Of a DNA stretch of 48,824 nucleotides, positions 1 through 7,326 are shown in pieces. Position 1 is the first letter of the stretch, and the number at the start of each line of letters is the position of its first letter. The stretch comes from Nocardiopsis sp. CC223A. Lineage in GTDB: Bacteria > Actinomycetota > Actinomycetes > Streptosporangiales > Streptosporangiaceae. The notes below the pieces were generated by a model. It searched no databases, was not told where the DNA came from, and worked only from the letters and a program-made list of their open reading frames with translations. Location: contig NZ_JASFDV010000054.1 of assembly GCF_030766825.1 (NCBI RefSeq), positions 1 to 48,824 of the forward strand, given 5' to 3'. The position numbers and the translations under genes are program-made.

Positions 1-267
1 GAGGATCGCGTTGGCCCGCTTGAGCTCGCGGTTCTCGCGTTCGAGCTCGGCGATCCTGTGGGCCTGGTCGGTGGTGGTGCCGGGCCGGGTCCCCTGGTCG
101 ATCTCGGCCTGGGTGACCCAGTTGCGCAGCGTTTCGCGGTTGACGCCCAGCTGGTCGGCCACCCGGGCGATGGCCCCATCGCGGGTGGTCGGGTTACGGC
201 GGGCGTCCACGGCCATCCGGATCGCTCGTTCGCGCAGCTCAGGCGGGTACTTCCTCGGTGCTGGCAT
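1..267 (-). CDS. IS3-family transposase OrfA (partial, cut by window edge)
   Basis: Eighty-nine codons, open at the left window edge, encode the small N-terminal OrfA of an IS3/IS911-type element. It supplies the DNA-binding part of the OrfA-OrfB transposase made by frameshifting. Residues 1-50 hold the typical opening MPAPRKYPPELRERAIRM followed by a helix-turn-helix (GVNRETLRNWV). From about residue 70 a heptad-like segment (ELERENRELKRANAIL) matches the leucine zipper through which OrfA dimerises. I prefer the ATG at 267 because a GGAAGG ribosome site lies about 9 bases upstream; an in-frame ATG at 276 abuts that site and would add three residues. OrfB should follow to the left, outside the window, so whether the element is intact cannot be judged. 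Family assignment is confident. Confidence 0.9.
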   Translation of the reverse strand, partial: MPAPRKYPPELRERAIRMAVDARRNPTTRDGAIARVADQLGVNRETLRNWVTQAEIDQGTRPGTTTDQAHRIAELERENRELKRANAIL

Positions 268-313
268 GACTCTCATCCTTCCCAGGTTTGAGAGCCTCCA
301 TCACACCCGGCAC

Positions 314-368
314 GAAACACCAAAAGCGCCGGAACCCGCGGGAAGTCGGAAGTGGATTTTGGTGCTTC
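314..368. repeat. Inverted repeat, possible outer end of the IS3 element
   Basis: GAAACACCAAAA (314-325) and TTTTGGTGCTTC (357-368) pair at 11 of 12 positions around a 31-base loop. Read on the minus strand the outer arm starts TGAAGCACC, in keeping with the TG terminal dinucleotide of IS3-family ends, about 100 bases upstream of OrfA. It could instead be a transcription terminator for the minus-strand gene ending at 418. Without the other end of the element this cannot be decided. Confidence 0.35.
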
Positions 369-417
369 AGGGCAGAGCGGGAACCCCGTTCAGACTCGAC
401 CATGCCAGGCCATCCGC

Positions 418-1203
418 TCACCCACCGGGTCGCGGGCTCAGACGGACAGTGGCCACCACAGGGACGCGCACGCCCTGCTCGATCGCGGCCTCGCAGACGA
501 AGGCCATCAGCCACCCGATCGCTTCATAGGACCACTCCGCCAGGTGTCCCTCGAAGGTCGCACGGTGCCCCTCCGGCTCCGCAGCAGTGAAGTCGGGAAC
601 CCTTGGAGTCAGTCCACGGGCCGCGTCCGGTCCGGGCACGGCGGTGATGTCGGTGAAGACCCGTTGGTGAATCTGGAGCAGTCGGTTCGCCATCGCCGGT
701 GCGGCATCGGCGACCTCTGCGCTGGCGCCGGAGTCCAGGCTCACCACCACCGCGGTACGGGACTGGGCGGGTATCTCGGCGAACCAGGGAAGTGCGCTCA
801 CGAGGTCGCCGTAGGCGCCCTCGTCAGGACCGGGAGGCAGGTCCTGCAACGGAACGAGCAGTTGGGCGGCCTCCAGGTCGAGCCGCCCCACGCGGTCGGC
901 GACCGCCCCGGCGCAGTCCAGCATCTGCTGGGCGGGCACCGCCCGGCGAGGTCGGGCGAGCGACTGCTGGGAGACCTGGAACCACAGCCTCCGGCTGCCC
1001 TCGCCGAGGGGGTCCAGGCCGGCGTCGTTCATGCCCCACAAACCCGCTTCGGGCCTCCCGTCGTCGGGAGCAGCCAGCCATCGACAGGTCTGGGACCGTG
1101 CGTGGAACAGGATGTAGGGGTCGGCGTCGACGGTGGCGGGGTCGTACCAGGGGTGGAGCTCCAGGGTGCCGTGCAGCGCGCAGAACAGCGTCCCGTCGGC
1201 CAT
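418..1203 (-). CDS. Conserved hypothetical protein, 261 residues
   Basis: A 261-residue protein begins with ATG at 1203 behind a strong AGGAGG site five bases upstream. It has no signal peptide or membrane segment and looks cytosolic. The sequence is rich in Trp, Asp and Ala with no catalytic motif I can name; WYDPATVDADPYILFHARSQ near the N-terminus and WSYEAIGWLMAFVCEAAIEQ near the C-terminus are distinctive. Codon use is typical of the host. Its 3' end lies about 50 bases from the putative IS3 end. I do not recognise the family and assign no function. Confidence 0.75.
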   Translation of the reverse strand: MADGTLFCALHGTLELHPWYDPATVDADPYILFHARSQTCRWLAAPDDGRPEAGLWGMNDAGLDPLGEGSRRLWFQVSQQSLARPRRAVPAQQMLDCAGAVADRVGRLDLEAAQLLVPLQDLPPGPDEGAYGDLVSALPWFAEIPAQSRTAVVVSLDSGASAEVADAAPAMANRLLQIHQRVFTDITAVPGPDAARGLTPRVPDFTAAEPEGHRATFEGHLAEWSYEAIGWLMAFVCEAAIEQGVRVPVVATVRLSPRPGG

Positions 1204-1218
1204 CGTGCCTCCTCGGCG

Positions 1219-1311
1219 TCAGTTCCGGCAGGTGAGGGGGATCTCCGTTTCGATGTATCTGCGGAAGGGGTCGTCGAAGATACCCACCAGGTCGACGTCG
1301 ACGACCGTGCG
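1219..1311 (-). pseudogene. Short C-terminal coding remnant
   Basis: Directly after the TGA of the secreted-protein gene, and in the same frame, about 30 sense codons continue (including DVDLVGIFDDPFRRYIETE) to a TGA at 1221-1219, just before the ribosome site of the next gene. The peptide looks like real protein rather than a random frame. It may be the tail of a deleted gene, or a readthrough extension of the secreted protein. No start codon of its own was found. Confidence 0.3.
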
Positions 1312-1722
1312 TCACCGGGTTCGTGTGCTGGCGTTGCAGTCGGCCCGGGCCACAGCGCGGTTGGCCGATCCCCCGCCGGAGTAGACGGTCTTCTTGCCGG
1401 TCGAGCCCGCATACGTCCAGGATCCGCCCACGTATTGCTGGAGGCGAACGGTCACCACGGCCTGGTTGGTATCGCAGTCGATGTTCTCCCACCAGGCATG
1501 GCCGGAAGCCTGGCCTGAAGACCGGTGGACCCTGTCGGCCAAGGTGTTGAACCTGCAGATGAGCTCACCTTGGGCCTGGCCGGTGGAGGCATGGCGGGCA
1601 GTGGAGGGGACCGACCGGACGTCAGGTGCAGGGTCGGTTCGGGCATGGGCCGGTACGGTTAGAGACAGGGTGAGGGAGACGGCCGTGGCCAGGACGATCA
1701 GTGCGCTCGCGGGCTTAGGCAC
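1312..1722 (-). CDS. Small secreted protein, 136 residues
   Basis: The GTG start at 1722 is chosen because an AGAAAGGA site lies about 7 bases upstream and the product then begins with a clean Sec signal peptide: basic start, hydrophobic ALIVLATAVSLTLSLTV and an AHA cleavage site near residue 27. The mature protein of about 110 residues has three cysteines (ICRF, DCDT, DCNA) and aromatic-rich segments (HAWWENIDCD, YVGGSWTYAG), suggesting a small beta-rich exported domain. I do not recognise the family. Longer in-frame starts would bury the signal peptide and were rejected. Confidence 0.75.
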   Translation of the reverse strand: MPKPASALIVLATAVSLTLSLTVPAHARTDPAPDVRSVPSTARHASTGQAQGELICRFNTLADRVHRSSGQASGHAWWENIDCDTNQAVVTVRLQQYVGGSWTYAGSTGKKTVYSGGGSANRAVARADCNASTRTR

Positions 1723-2120
1723 GGTCCGGTCCTTTCTGATACGCGACAGGGGGCATGACGCAACGGTCAGAGCCTCGTGGCCGGGGCAGATGTTCTTTGA
1801 GTCGCGGAACGACCAGAGAGGTCGATCTCTCTCTGTGATGGATGAGCTACACAAACATATACAGGCTTTCGTCGACCCGAAGGTGACACGCCCAGCGTCG
1901 GATCCGGCGCTCGTTCCAACCGTTGGATGCGTATGAATCACCAGACGGGGCAGATCCCCCTTCGCCGGTTCAGGATGGGAGCATCCCTCGACGGTCTTGC
2001 GGACTCGGTGCGCCTCGGCGTCGAACATCGAGGCGTCGGGCACTGACGAAACCGGCGACCAGGGGGTGTATTCGCTTCGCGACAAGCTCGCGAGGTGCCA
2101 TCGGACGCTGTCGGCCACCG
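1723..2120. other. Intergenic region without a recognisable gene
   Basis: About 400 bases between the secreted-protein gene and the attachment-like site. The part nearest the gene is less GC-rich (a stretch near 1840-1875 has several A/T runs) and probably carries its promoter. A small inverted repeat, CAGAGAG (1814-1820) and CTCTCTG (1829-1835), could be an operator. The rest is open in several frames but none looks like protein. Confidence 0.5.
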
Positions 2121-2142
2121 GTTCGTGCTCCGTTCGTGCTCC
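2121..2142. repeat. Tandem 11-bp repeat, candidate integrase arm-type sites (left)
   Basis: GTTCGTGCTCC occurs twice in perfect tandem (2121-2131, 2132-2142), so GTGCTCC recurs with an 11-base spacing, one helical turn. An identically spaced pair lies on the far side of the tRNA-like segment at 2364-2381. Pairs of short direct repeats on both flanks of a tRNA-derived core are the usual layout of tyrosine-integrase arm sites in attP. No integrase gene remains in the window. Confidence 0.5.
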
Positions 2143-2242
2143 GCGGTTTTGAAACGGGGCGGCACGACATGGCACTGGACGGCACGGTGGATCGGATGGG
2201 GTGGCGCGAAACGGTACGTAGCGACACACGACAGCACGCGAC

Positions 2243-2294
2243 CAGGGCACTTCTCATCCGATGGCCGCAGGTTCGAATCCTGCCGGGTGCGCCA
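2243..2294 (+). other. 3' half of a tRNA gene (Arg-like), candidate integration core
   Basis: The segment reads as a tRNA from the anticodon loop to its end: CTTCTCAT where a TCT anticodon loop (CTTCTAAT) would sit, a perfect T-arm (GCAGG 2267-2271, TTCGAAT loop, CCTGC 2279-2283), a seven-base acceptor strand and encoded CCA ending at 2294. No D-arm or 5' acceptor strand lies upstream, so this is not a working tRNA. Integrative elements commonly carry just this 3' portion of their target tRNA. The anticodon stem is already decayed. Assignment to Arg(TCT) rests on memory of actinomycete tRNA-Arg sequences. Confidence 0.6.
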
Positions 2295-2321
2295 CAAAAC
2301 CCCAGTTCAGAGGGGGTACAC

Positions 2322-2343
2322 GAGGACCTCGCAAGAGGTCCTC
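2322..2343. terminator. Perfect 9-bp hairpin with GCAA loop
   Basis: GAGGACCTC (2322-2330) and GAGGTCCTC (2335-2343) pair perfectly around GCAA. There is no T-run. Lying between the tRNA-like core and the right pair of GTGCTCC repeats, it may be a terminator, a protein-binding palindrome of the attachment site, or both. Confidence 0.4.
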
Positions 2344-2363
2344 ACCGCGTTCCGGGGCCTGAG

Positions 2364-2381
2364 GTGCTCCATGTGTGCTCC
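2364..2381. repeat. Paired GTGCTCC repeats, candidate integrase arm-type sites (right)
   Basis: GTGCTCC at 2364-2370 and 2375-2381 has the same 11-base spacing and orientation as the left pair at 2121-2142. The block around GTGTGCTCCCC recurs at 10293-10303, and one GTGCTCC is kept at 17601-17607, both in similar surroundings. Confidence 0.45.
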
Positions 2382-2394
2382 CCAGTACAAGGTG

Positions 2395-2917
2395 AGTGCA
2401 AGTAGGGGCCGACCTCACGGAGCATTTTGCCGTTCCGTGACCCCGTGGGCCCCGCCCGGGACGTCCCCGTGCCTGCCCACCAGCGCCCCATCGCCGCGCC
2501 GGGTCGAACGCCCCGAACCCGCGACGCCGCAGGCCGAACAGCGGCGGCAACGCCCCTGAGACGGCCCGGTGTGGGCCCGTCCGGGCGCGTCAGCGGCCCG
2601 CCCCGGACACCCGCCCTGCGCAACAACACCACCGTCATCATCCTGCCAGCGTGCACAGCCGACCCGGTGCCGCGCTCCCCGACCGGGAACACAGCCACCC
2701 ACGGCGGCGTGACCGGTTCCGGTCAGTGAGGAACACCACCCACCCACCGGCCCGGAACCGACCGCAGCCTCTCTACCGGCGGGAACCCGATCCCGCAGCG
2801 CCGCTCTCACCCCATGGGGGGCAATAGAGTCGTTCGCCCCACTTATGCCATGATGCGATCACGCAACGTCAGCGCACGAACCCGCTGCGTCCCCCACACC
2901 ACCCCGGGAGGCTCCCC
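2395..2917. other. Intergenic region upstream of the toxin operon
   Basis: About 520 bases without a convincing gene. Short frames are open on both strands but are Arg/Pro-rich and typical of non-coding GC-rich DNA. The promoter of the toxin operon should lie in the last 100 bases; I cannot point to clear -35 and -10 boxes. Confidence 0.5.
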
Positions 2918-3295
2918 GTGTCCGCGTGGAACATCCGTCCCTCCGAGGTCGGCACGATCCTGAGCACCGTTTCCGGACACGTCGGAGACGAAGAAGGAAC
3001 CGAAGGACTCACCGGCCACCTGACCTCCCTGGAAGGGCACCTGGCCGACGCCGCCTCCGGGGCCCACAGCCCCCCGATCGAGATGGCGCTGGGAGAGTTC
3101 GCCGAACACTTCTTCGGCGAGGTCGGCGACATGATCGCCATCACCTCCAGCGCGGTCACCGGAGCAGGCGAGGCCACCACGCACTACGTCAACGGCAACC
3201 TCGACATGGCCGCCGACGCCCAGGCCAACGCCGGGAAGGTCGTCACCCCCGTGGACGGCAACGGCAACGGCGGACAGCTCCCCACCGCCTTCTGA
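2918..3295 (+). CDS. DUF6507/WXG-like small protein, 125 residues
   Basis: The GTG start at 2918 follows a GGGAGG site. The 125-residue product has no signal peptide and appears helical, with an early SAWNIRPSEVGTILSTV segment, a central ALGEFAEHFFGEVGDM stretch and a C-terminal GNLDMAADAQANAGKV. Size, helix-rich make-up and position directly before a large toxin match the actinobacterial DUF6507 family, relatives of WXG100-type partners in type VII secretion. I infer that it is a co-secreted partner or chaperone-like factor for the next gene, 47 bases downstream. The DUF name is from memory; its place in the toxin operon is the firmer statement. Confidence 0.65.
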   Translation: MSAWNIRPSEVGTILSTVSGHVGDEEGTEGLTGHLTSLEGHLADAASGAHSPPIEMALGEFAEHFFGEVGDMIAITSSAVTGAGEATTHYVNGNLDMAADAQANAGKVVTPVDGNGNGGQLPTAF

Positions 3296-3342
3296 CCTAC
3301 CCCCAGCCCCTCTTTCACCGACCCCGTGTGGAGACACCCCCT

Positions 3343-5877
3343 GTGAGCGACGGCCTCATCGACCCGGAAGCCATCCCCATCCCCGAGGCGAACGTCTACG
3401 AACTCCAGACCGCCGCCGCCGGAATGAAGACCGACGGCGACGACATCTCCCAAGCCGGAGCCGACATCTCCACGGCATGGGCCGGCCTCCAAGGGGTCTA
3501 CAGCGCCCCGGAGGCCGAGACGCTCTTCGCCGCCACAAACCCGGTCCCCACCAAGGGCGAGGACACCGACCAGGCCCTGAACACCGCCGCCCGCGCGCTG
3601 GAGGACTTCGCCGAGACCGCCCAGCGCATCCGCGGAGAACTGACCGCCCTGCGGGCCGAGGCCCGCGACCTGGTCACCGAGATCAGAAGCGACGAGGACT
3701 GGAACAGCAGCGAGCACCCCTTCGACTTCGTCAGCGAGAAGGGGCAGGAGCACGACGCCCTGCTCGGCAAGGTCAACGCCTTGGTCCAGGAGTACCAGCA
3801 GGCCGAACGGGACTGCGCCAACACGATCACCCGGACCTTCGGCGGCACCACCTTCATCGGAGGCGACCCCGCGGGCACCACCCGGCCCGGCCCCGGCGAG
3901 GTCGTCTACGGTCTCGACGAGCCGTTGGAGAACGTCGCGACCCCGTGGGGGACCCCGCAGGGCACCGACTACTACTGGACCATGGACGCCGCCCTGGCCG
4001 CATGGGACACGGTACGCGGCGGCGCCGAAGATGTCGGCGGTATGGTCGGGGCGTTCGGGGAGCCCGGCTGGTTCACCGACAACTGGGGGGCCAACGCCGA
4101 GGCCTATTGGGGTGACGCCCTGGTCGGCATGGGCGCCTGGGCCGGTGTCTACAACCCCGAGACCGGTGACTGGGTGGGTAGTTTCGGTGAGGGTTTCGAG
4201 GTCTATACGAACGCCCGTCTGGACGCGGTGCACGGCTTCTTCCCGTGGACGGAGCTGGAGGAACGCCCCGGATACGCCTTCGGCACCTTGGGTACGAACC
4301 TGGCCATCATCGGAGCCGGGGTGGCCCTGACCGCCACCGGCGGCGGCGCGGTGGTGGGCGTCCCCCTGACGGTCAGCCGTGTGGTGCGAATCTTCGGCGG
4401 CGTCGGTGCCGGGGACGGACCCCATCTATCGGCTGGCGACGGCTCCGACACCGAGGGCGGACACGACCGCAACGGCGCCGGCTCCGGTGCTCACGGCAAC
4501 GGTGCGTACTCCTCTTCTCCCTCACCCTCCTCCCCCGGGGAGGGGGCCTTCTCCTCCGACGGGGAGTGGAAGCCCTCCGATATCGAGGACATGAACACCG
4601 TCCTGTCCGATCTGGAGACAGCGCAGAACCCGTCCCCGGCACCAGAGCCCGCACCGGCCCCACGTCCTGAGAGTCCGACCCCAGAGCCCCGGTCCGAGCC
4701 CGTGGTACCGGAGCGTGCCCCGGACACGGCCACCAGCGACGCCCCGCAGCAGCACACCGATCAGCACGGGCGGGAAGCGGATCCGACTGCTCAGGATGTC
4801 GACCAGGCCTTCGCGGAGATCGCTCAGAACAACGAGGACCTCGCCGACCGGATGGACCGCCAGGACGGCGGACGGATGGCCGAACTCGACCCGGACACGG
4901 CCTGGACCATCAACCCCACCCAGACCACCACGGAAGGCGGTGACGGCCCCGGAGACGGATCCCGTGTGCCCGTCACCCCCGACGGCGCCGAACTGCGGGA
5001 GGGCAACGAGGCCACCAACAACACCGACAACGAAGGGCCCGCACGACAACCCGGCCGTGACGACAACCCCATCACCATCCACGAAACCGAGGAACAAGAC
5101 CTCGGTGGGTCGTCTTTTGGTGGCCCGAACGACCCGCCCGATATCCCCAACTCTGGGAGCTCTTCAAGTGAGCATTTCCCAGAACCAGGTGTTCCAACGA
5201 GGGAGAACCCGACAGGCCCCATGTCGGATGCCCAAGAAAGCGGAATCAGAGATCTACTTGAATCAACAGGACTTAACAAGCAGAAGATCAACGATATCAT
5301 CGCGACATTGAAGGATGACGACACAAAACTTGGAGGCCAAATCGCCGACATCCTGCTGGATAACCAAGTAAGCAGCGTCAAAAGGTTTGATGAATTCGTC
5401 TCTGACTTCTCAAACCAGAACATGGTTCCAGCCGCAGGAACAGAGCTCAGGTTCGTCGACAATCTCATAAGCTCGGGCTATCCGATCGAGCGACTCGAGT
5501 TCGCAGAAAAGAAAGACCAAGAAGCAACTTCGAATAGTTCTCAAAATTTCGACATCGATACACTTATAAGATCCGACGGAACCTCAGGGAACTACGCCTA
5601 CCAGATCAAGCGACTCGAAGTTACAGATGGCGCGATCCGAGAGAGTGCCCTCGTTAACAATACCCAGAAAATCGGCAAGCAGCTAAGGAATATACCCCTC
5701 GAAATGGGGGAAACCCATACCGTGGGCATCCTTGAGGTCAACGCGCCCATGATCGAGATATCCGACAAGGCAATGGAAAAAATCCTTGCCAACGCCCGGC
5801 GCTACAATACTTCGTTCAAGGTATACTTCTCAGACGGAGAAATGACCTTCCCTGAAGGCTCACGAGTGTACCCATAA
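3343..5877 (+). CDS. Type VII-type polymorphic toxin with C-terminal nuclease-like domain
   Basis: The GTG at 3343 has GGAG nine bases upstream and gives 844 residues. Residues 1-160 form an LXG/WXG-like helical domain (VYELQTAAAGMKTDGDDIS, then coiled-coil-prone ARALEDFAETAQRIRGEL). A Trp-rich central part (about 200-310) follows, then a Gly/Ala-rich hydrophobic segment (about 314-340) and a Ser/Pro-rich linker (about 390-460). The C-terminal module (about 627-844) carries D737-I-D739 and Q754-I-K756, the D...(E/Q)xK arrangement of PD-(D/E)XK nucleases, so DNA or RNA cleavage in a target cell is likely. DNA coding for the module is visibly poorer in GC than the upstream part, a usual sign of toxin-tip exchange. 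No type VII secretion core genes are in the window. Family-level call is good; the nuclease call is moderate. Confidence 0.75.
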   Translation: MSDGLIDPEAIPIPEANVYELQTAAAGMKTDGDDISQAGADISTAWAGLQGVYSAPEAETLFAATNPVPTKGEDTDQALNTAARALEDFAETAQRIRGELTALRAEARDLVTEIRSDEDWNSSEHPFDFVSEKGQEHDALLGKVNALVQEYQQAERDCANTITRTFGGTTFIGGDPAGTTRPGPGEVVYGLDEPLENVATPWGTPQGTDYYWTMDAALAAWDTVRGGAEDVGGMVGAFGEPGWFTDNWGANAEAYWGDALVGMGAWAGVYNPETGDWVGSFGEGFEVYTNARLDAVHGFFPWTELEERPGYAFGTLGTNLAIIGAGVALTATGGGAVVGVPLTVSRVVRIFGGVGAGDGPHLSAGDGSDTEGGHDRNGAGSGAHGNGAYSSSPSPSSPGEGAFSSDGEWKPSDIEDMNTVLSDLETAQNPSPAPEPAPAPRPESPTPEPRSEPVVPERAPDTATSDAPQQHTDQHGREADPTAQDVDQAFAEIAQNNEDLADRMDRQDGGRMAELDPDTAWTINPTQTTTEGGDGPGDGSRVPVTPDGAELREGNEATNNTDNEGPARQPGRDDNPITIHETEEQDLGGSSFGGPNDPPDIPNSGSSSSEHFPEPGVPTRENPTGPMSDAQESGIRDLLESTGLNKQKINDIIATLKDDDTKLGGQIADILLDNQVSSVKRFDEFVSDFSNQNMVPAAGTELRFVDNLISSGYPIERLEFAEKKDQEATSNSSQNFDIDTLIRSDGTSGNYAYQIKRLEVTDGAIRESALVNNTQKIGKQLRNIPLEMGETHTVGILEVNAPMIEISDKAMEKILANARRYNTSFKVYFSDGEMTFPEGSRVYP

Positions 5878-5900
5878 GCGCAAACCATCACAGAGGAAAA

Positions 5901-6548
5901 ATGCCATTTCTTATGCGAGCACCCGTACCCGTTGCATCCTGGTCGTGGACCCTCGAAGGACCCGAGGGGACCGACGGCCTCACAGCGGGAGCCCCCGCAG
6001 CTCTTAAGGTGTCGGATGTCCTGCAGTCTCACGACCTTCTGTACCTGCAAAAAATCGAAGTGGACTGGTTCGAGTTCGGTATCGGTAACACCGGCTTCCG
6101 ATCCACCATACTCCACTGCCAGAATATGACGACTGAAAAAATCAAAGAGAAAACCCTAGAATCACGACCCCATTCTTGCCCAAATTCCTACCCAGAAACC
6201 CTAAGAATCATTGGACCGGGAAATTGGATCACACCAGAGGGGCAAAAAAGAGGCGAGCCAGAACTGCTAGTCGCCTCAATCGATATAGCAACAGAAGACA
6301 CGCAGATAGAGGTGTCAGTATACCACGACATCTGGGCCTCGAACGATTTCTTTGGGAACCCCCACCGAGAAACATATGATGCCAATGCCCCCCGTTTGGA
6401 GAGAGCACTGAAGAGCATTGAAAAAATTCTTGGAGTCGAAACAGAGACGGGAGATCCGACCTACTTTGGAACCTCCCTAAGGTACGGAGTTGAATCCCCC
6501 AGGGGAGGAGTTTCTAAAATTGGGCTCGATGTAACGGATCGCCTTTGA
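5901..6548 (+). CDS. Candidate immunity protein 1, 215 residues
   Basis: The ATG at 5901 is preceded by GAGGAA and starts 23 bases after the toxin stop. The 215-residue product is cytosolic-looking, acidic and Trp/Tyr-rich, with GC-poor codon use like the toxin tip. Shared landmarks with the next gene are WSWTLEG near the N-terminus, a GFRS motif, HDIW around residue 140 and GDPTYF near residue 190. Position after the toxin and duplication into a divergent paralogue are typical of cognate immunity proteins. I do not recognise a named family; function is inferred from context. Confidence 0.6.
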   Translation: MPFLMRAPVPVASWSWTLEGPEGTDGLTAGAPAALKVSDVLQSHDLLYLQKIEVDWFEFGIGNTGFRSTILHCQNMTTEKIKEKTLESRPHSCPNSYPETLRIIGPGNWITPEGQKRGEPELLVASIDIATEDTQIEVSVYHDIWASNDFFGNPHRETYDANAPRLERALKSIEKILGVETETGDPTYFGTSLRYGVESPRGGVSKIGLDVTDRL

Positions 6549-6563
6549 GGGGAAAATTTACGC

Positions 6564-7224
6564 ATGACGAAGTCGCTCGGCCCTCCAGAGACCACCTCAT
6601 CATGGACCTGGGAAATCGAGACGGAAAGCGACGACGAAAACGGAAATCTTGAGCGTGGCGCCCGTACAGCGCTCCCCACGGCAGCAATTCTCAAAAAAAC
6701 ACGGGCTGCTGGCTCTGTCTCAGATGATGGTCTCATGGTATCGATCAGGAGTCGGACCCATTGGATTTCGATCTCTCATCTCGATGCACAAAGGTGCGAG
6801 CACCTCTCCGAATGATCTGGTGCAGATGATTTCAGCAAGCCAACCGGTCGGGCACACGGATGCTCGCGCTGGCCAACTCGAACTCCTGAGCCCCGGAGTA
6901 TGGATAAACAACGAAGGCCATACCAAGCGCGAGCAAAAGCTGATTAGCGCCTTCTTGTCCATGGACAAGTTCGGAGTCTGGGGCATGCTTTGGGTGATGC
7001 ACGACATCTGGTCCTACTATGATTTCTCCGGACAGCCGCACCCTGAGGTCTACAACAACAACGCGTCACGCCTGGCCTCCGTTCTCAAGAAAATCGAAAC
7101 ATCTCTGGACGTTGAGATTGAGGAGGGTGAACCCACCTACTTCGCAACACCGGAAAAATATGGGATTCTGACGCCCACCACTGAAGCAGAAGGCCTCGGT
7201 TTCGATGCGACAGACCGGTTCTGA
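6564..7224 (+). pseudogene. Candidate immunity protein 2, paralogue split by an A7 frameshift
   Basis: The first part starts with ATG at 6564 (GAGGGGAAAA upstream) and reads WTWEIETESDD...ALPTAAILKK; the second part, in the +1 frame, continues KKHGLLALSQMMVSWYRSG and runs to 7224. The junction is a run of seven A residues at 6693-6699. With six A residues the two parts fuse to ILKKHGLL, which lines up with VLQSHDLL of the upstream paralogue, and GFRS, HDIW and GEPTYF then align throughout. So one extra A breaks an otherwise intact gene of about 219 residues. Alternatives are a sequencing error, a phase-variable tract or ribosomal/transcriptional slippage. If unrepaired, the product ends at 6815 after 83 residues. 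Confidence 0.7.
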
Positions 7225-7326
7225 ATCACGTGACAGCAAAAGGTGCGCGCGACGTGAAAGCTCACCGCAACGGATCGCGTGACGTGGGTCTCGCCGTGAC
7301 CGATTGCCGTTGGCACGAGGACGCAA

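Noticed and set aside
2427..2729. A 100-codon plus-strand frame before the toxin operon
   Set aside because: Composition is Pro/Arg/Thr-rich with no ribosome site or motif; typical random frame in GC-rich DNA.
2926..3342. N-terminal extension of the toxin through the DUF6507-like gene
   Set aside because: The extension is an Arg-rich shadow of the other gene; the GTG at 3343 has a good ribosome site and starts the recognisable protein.
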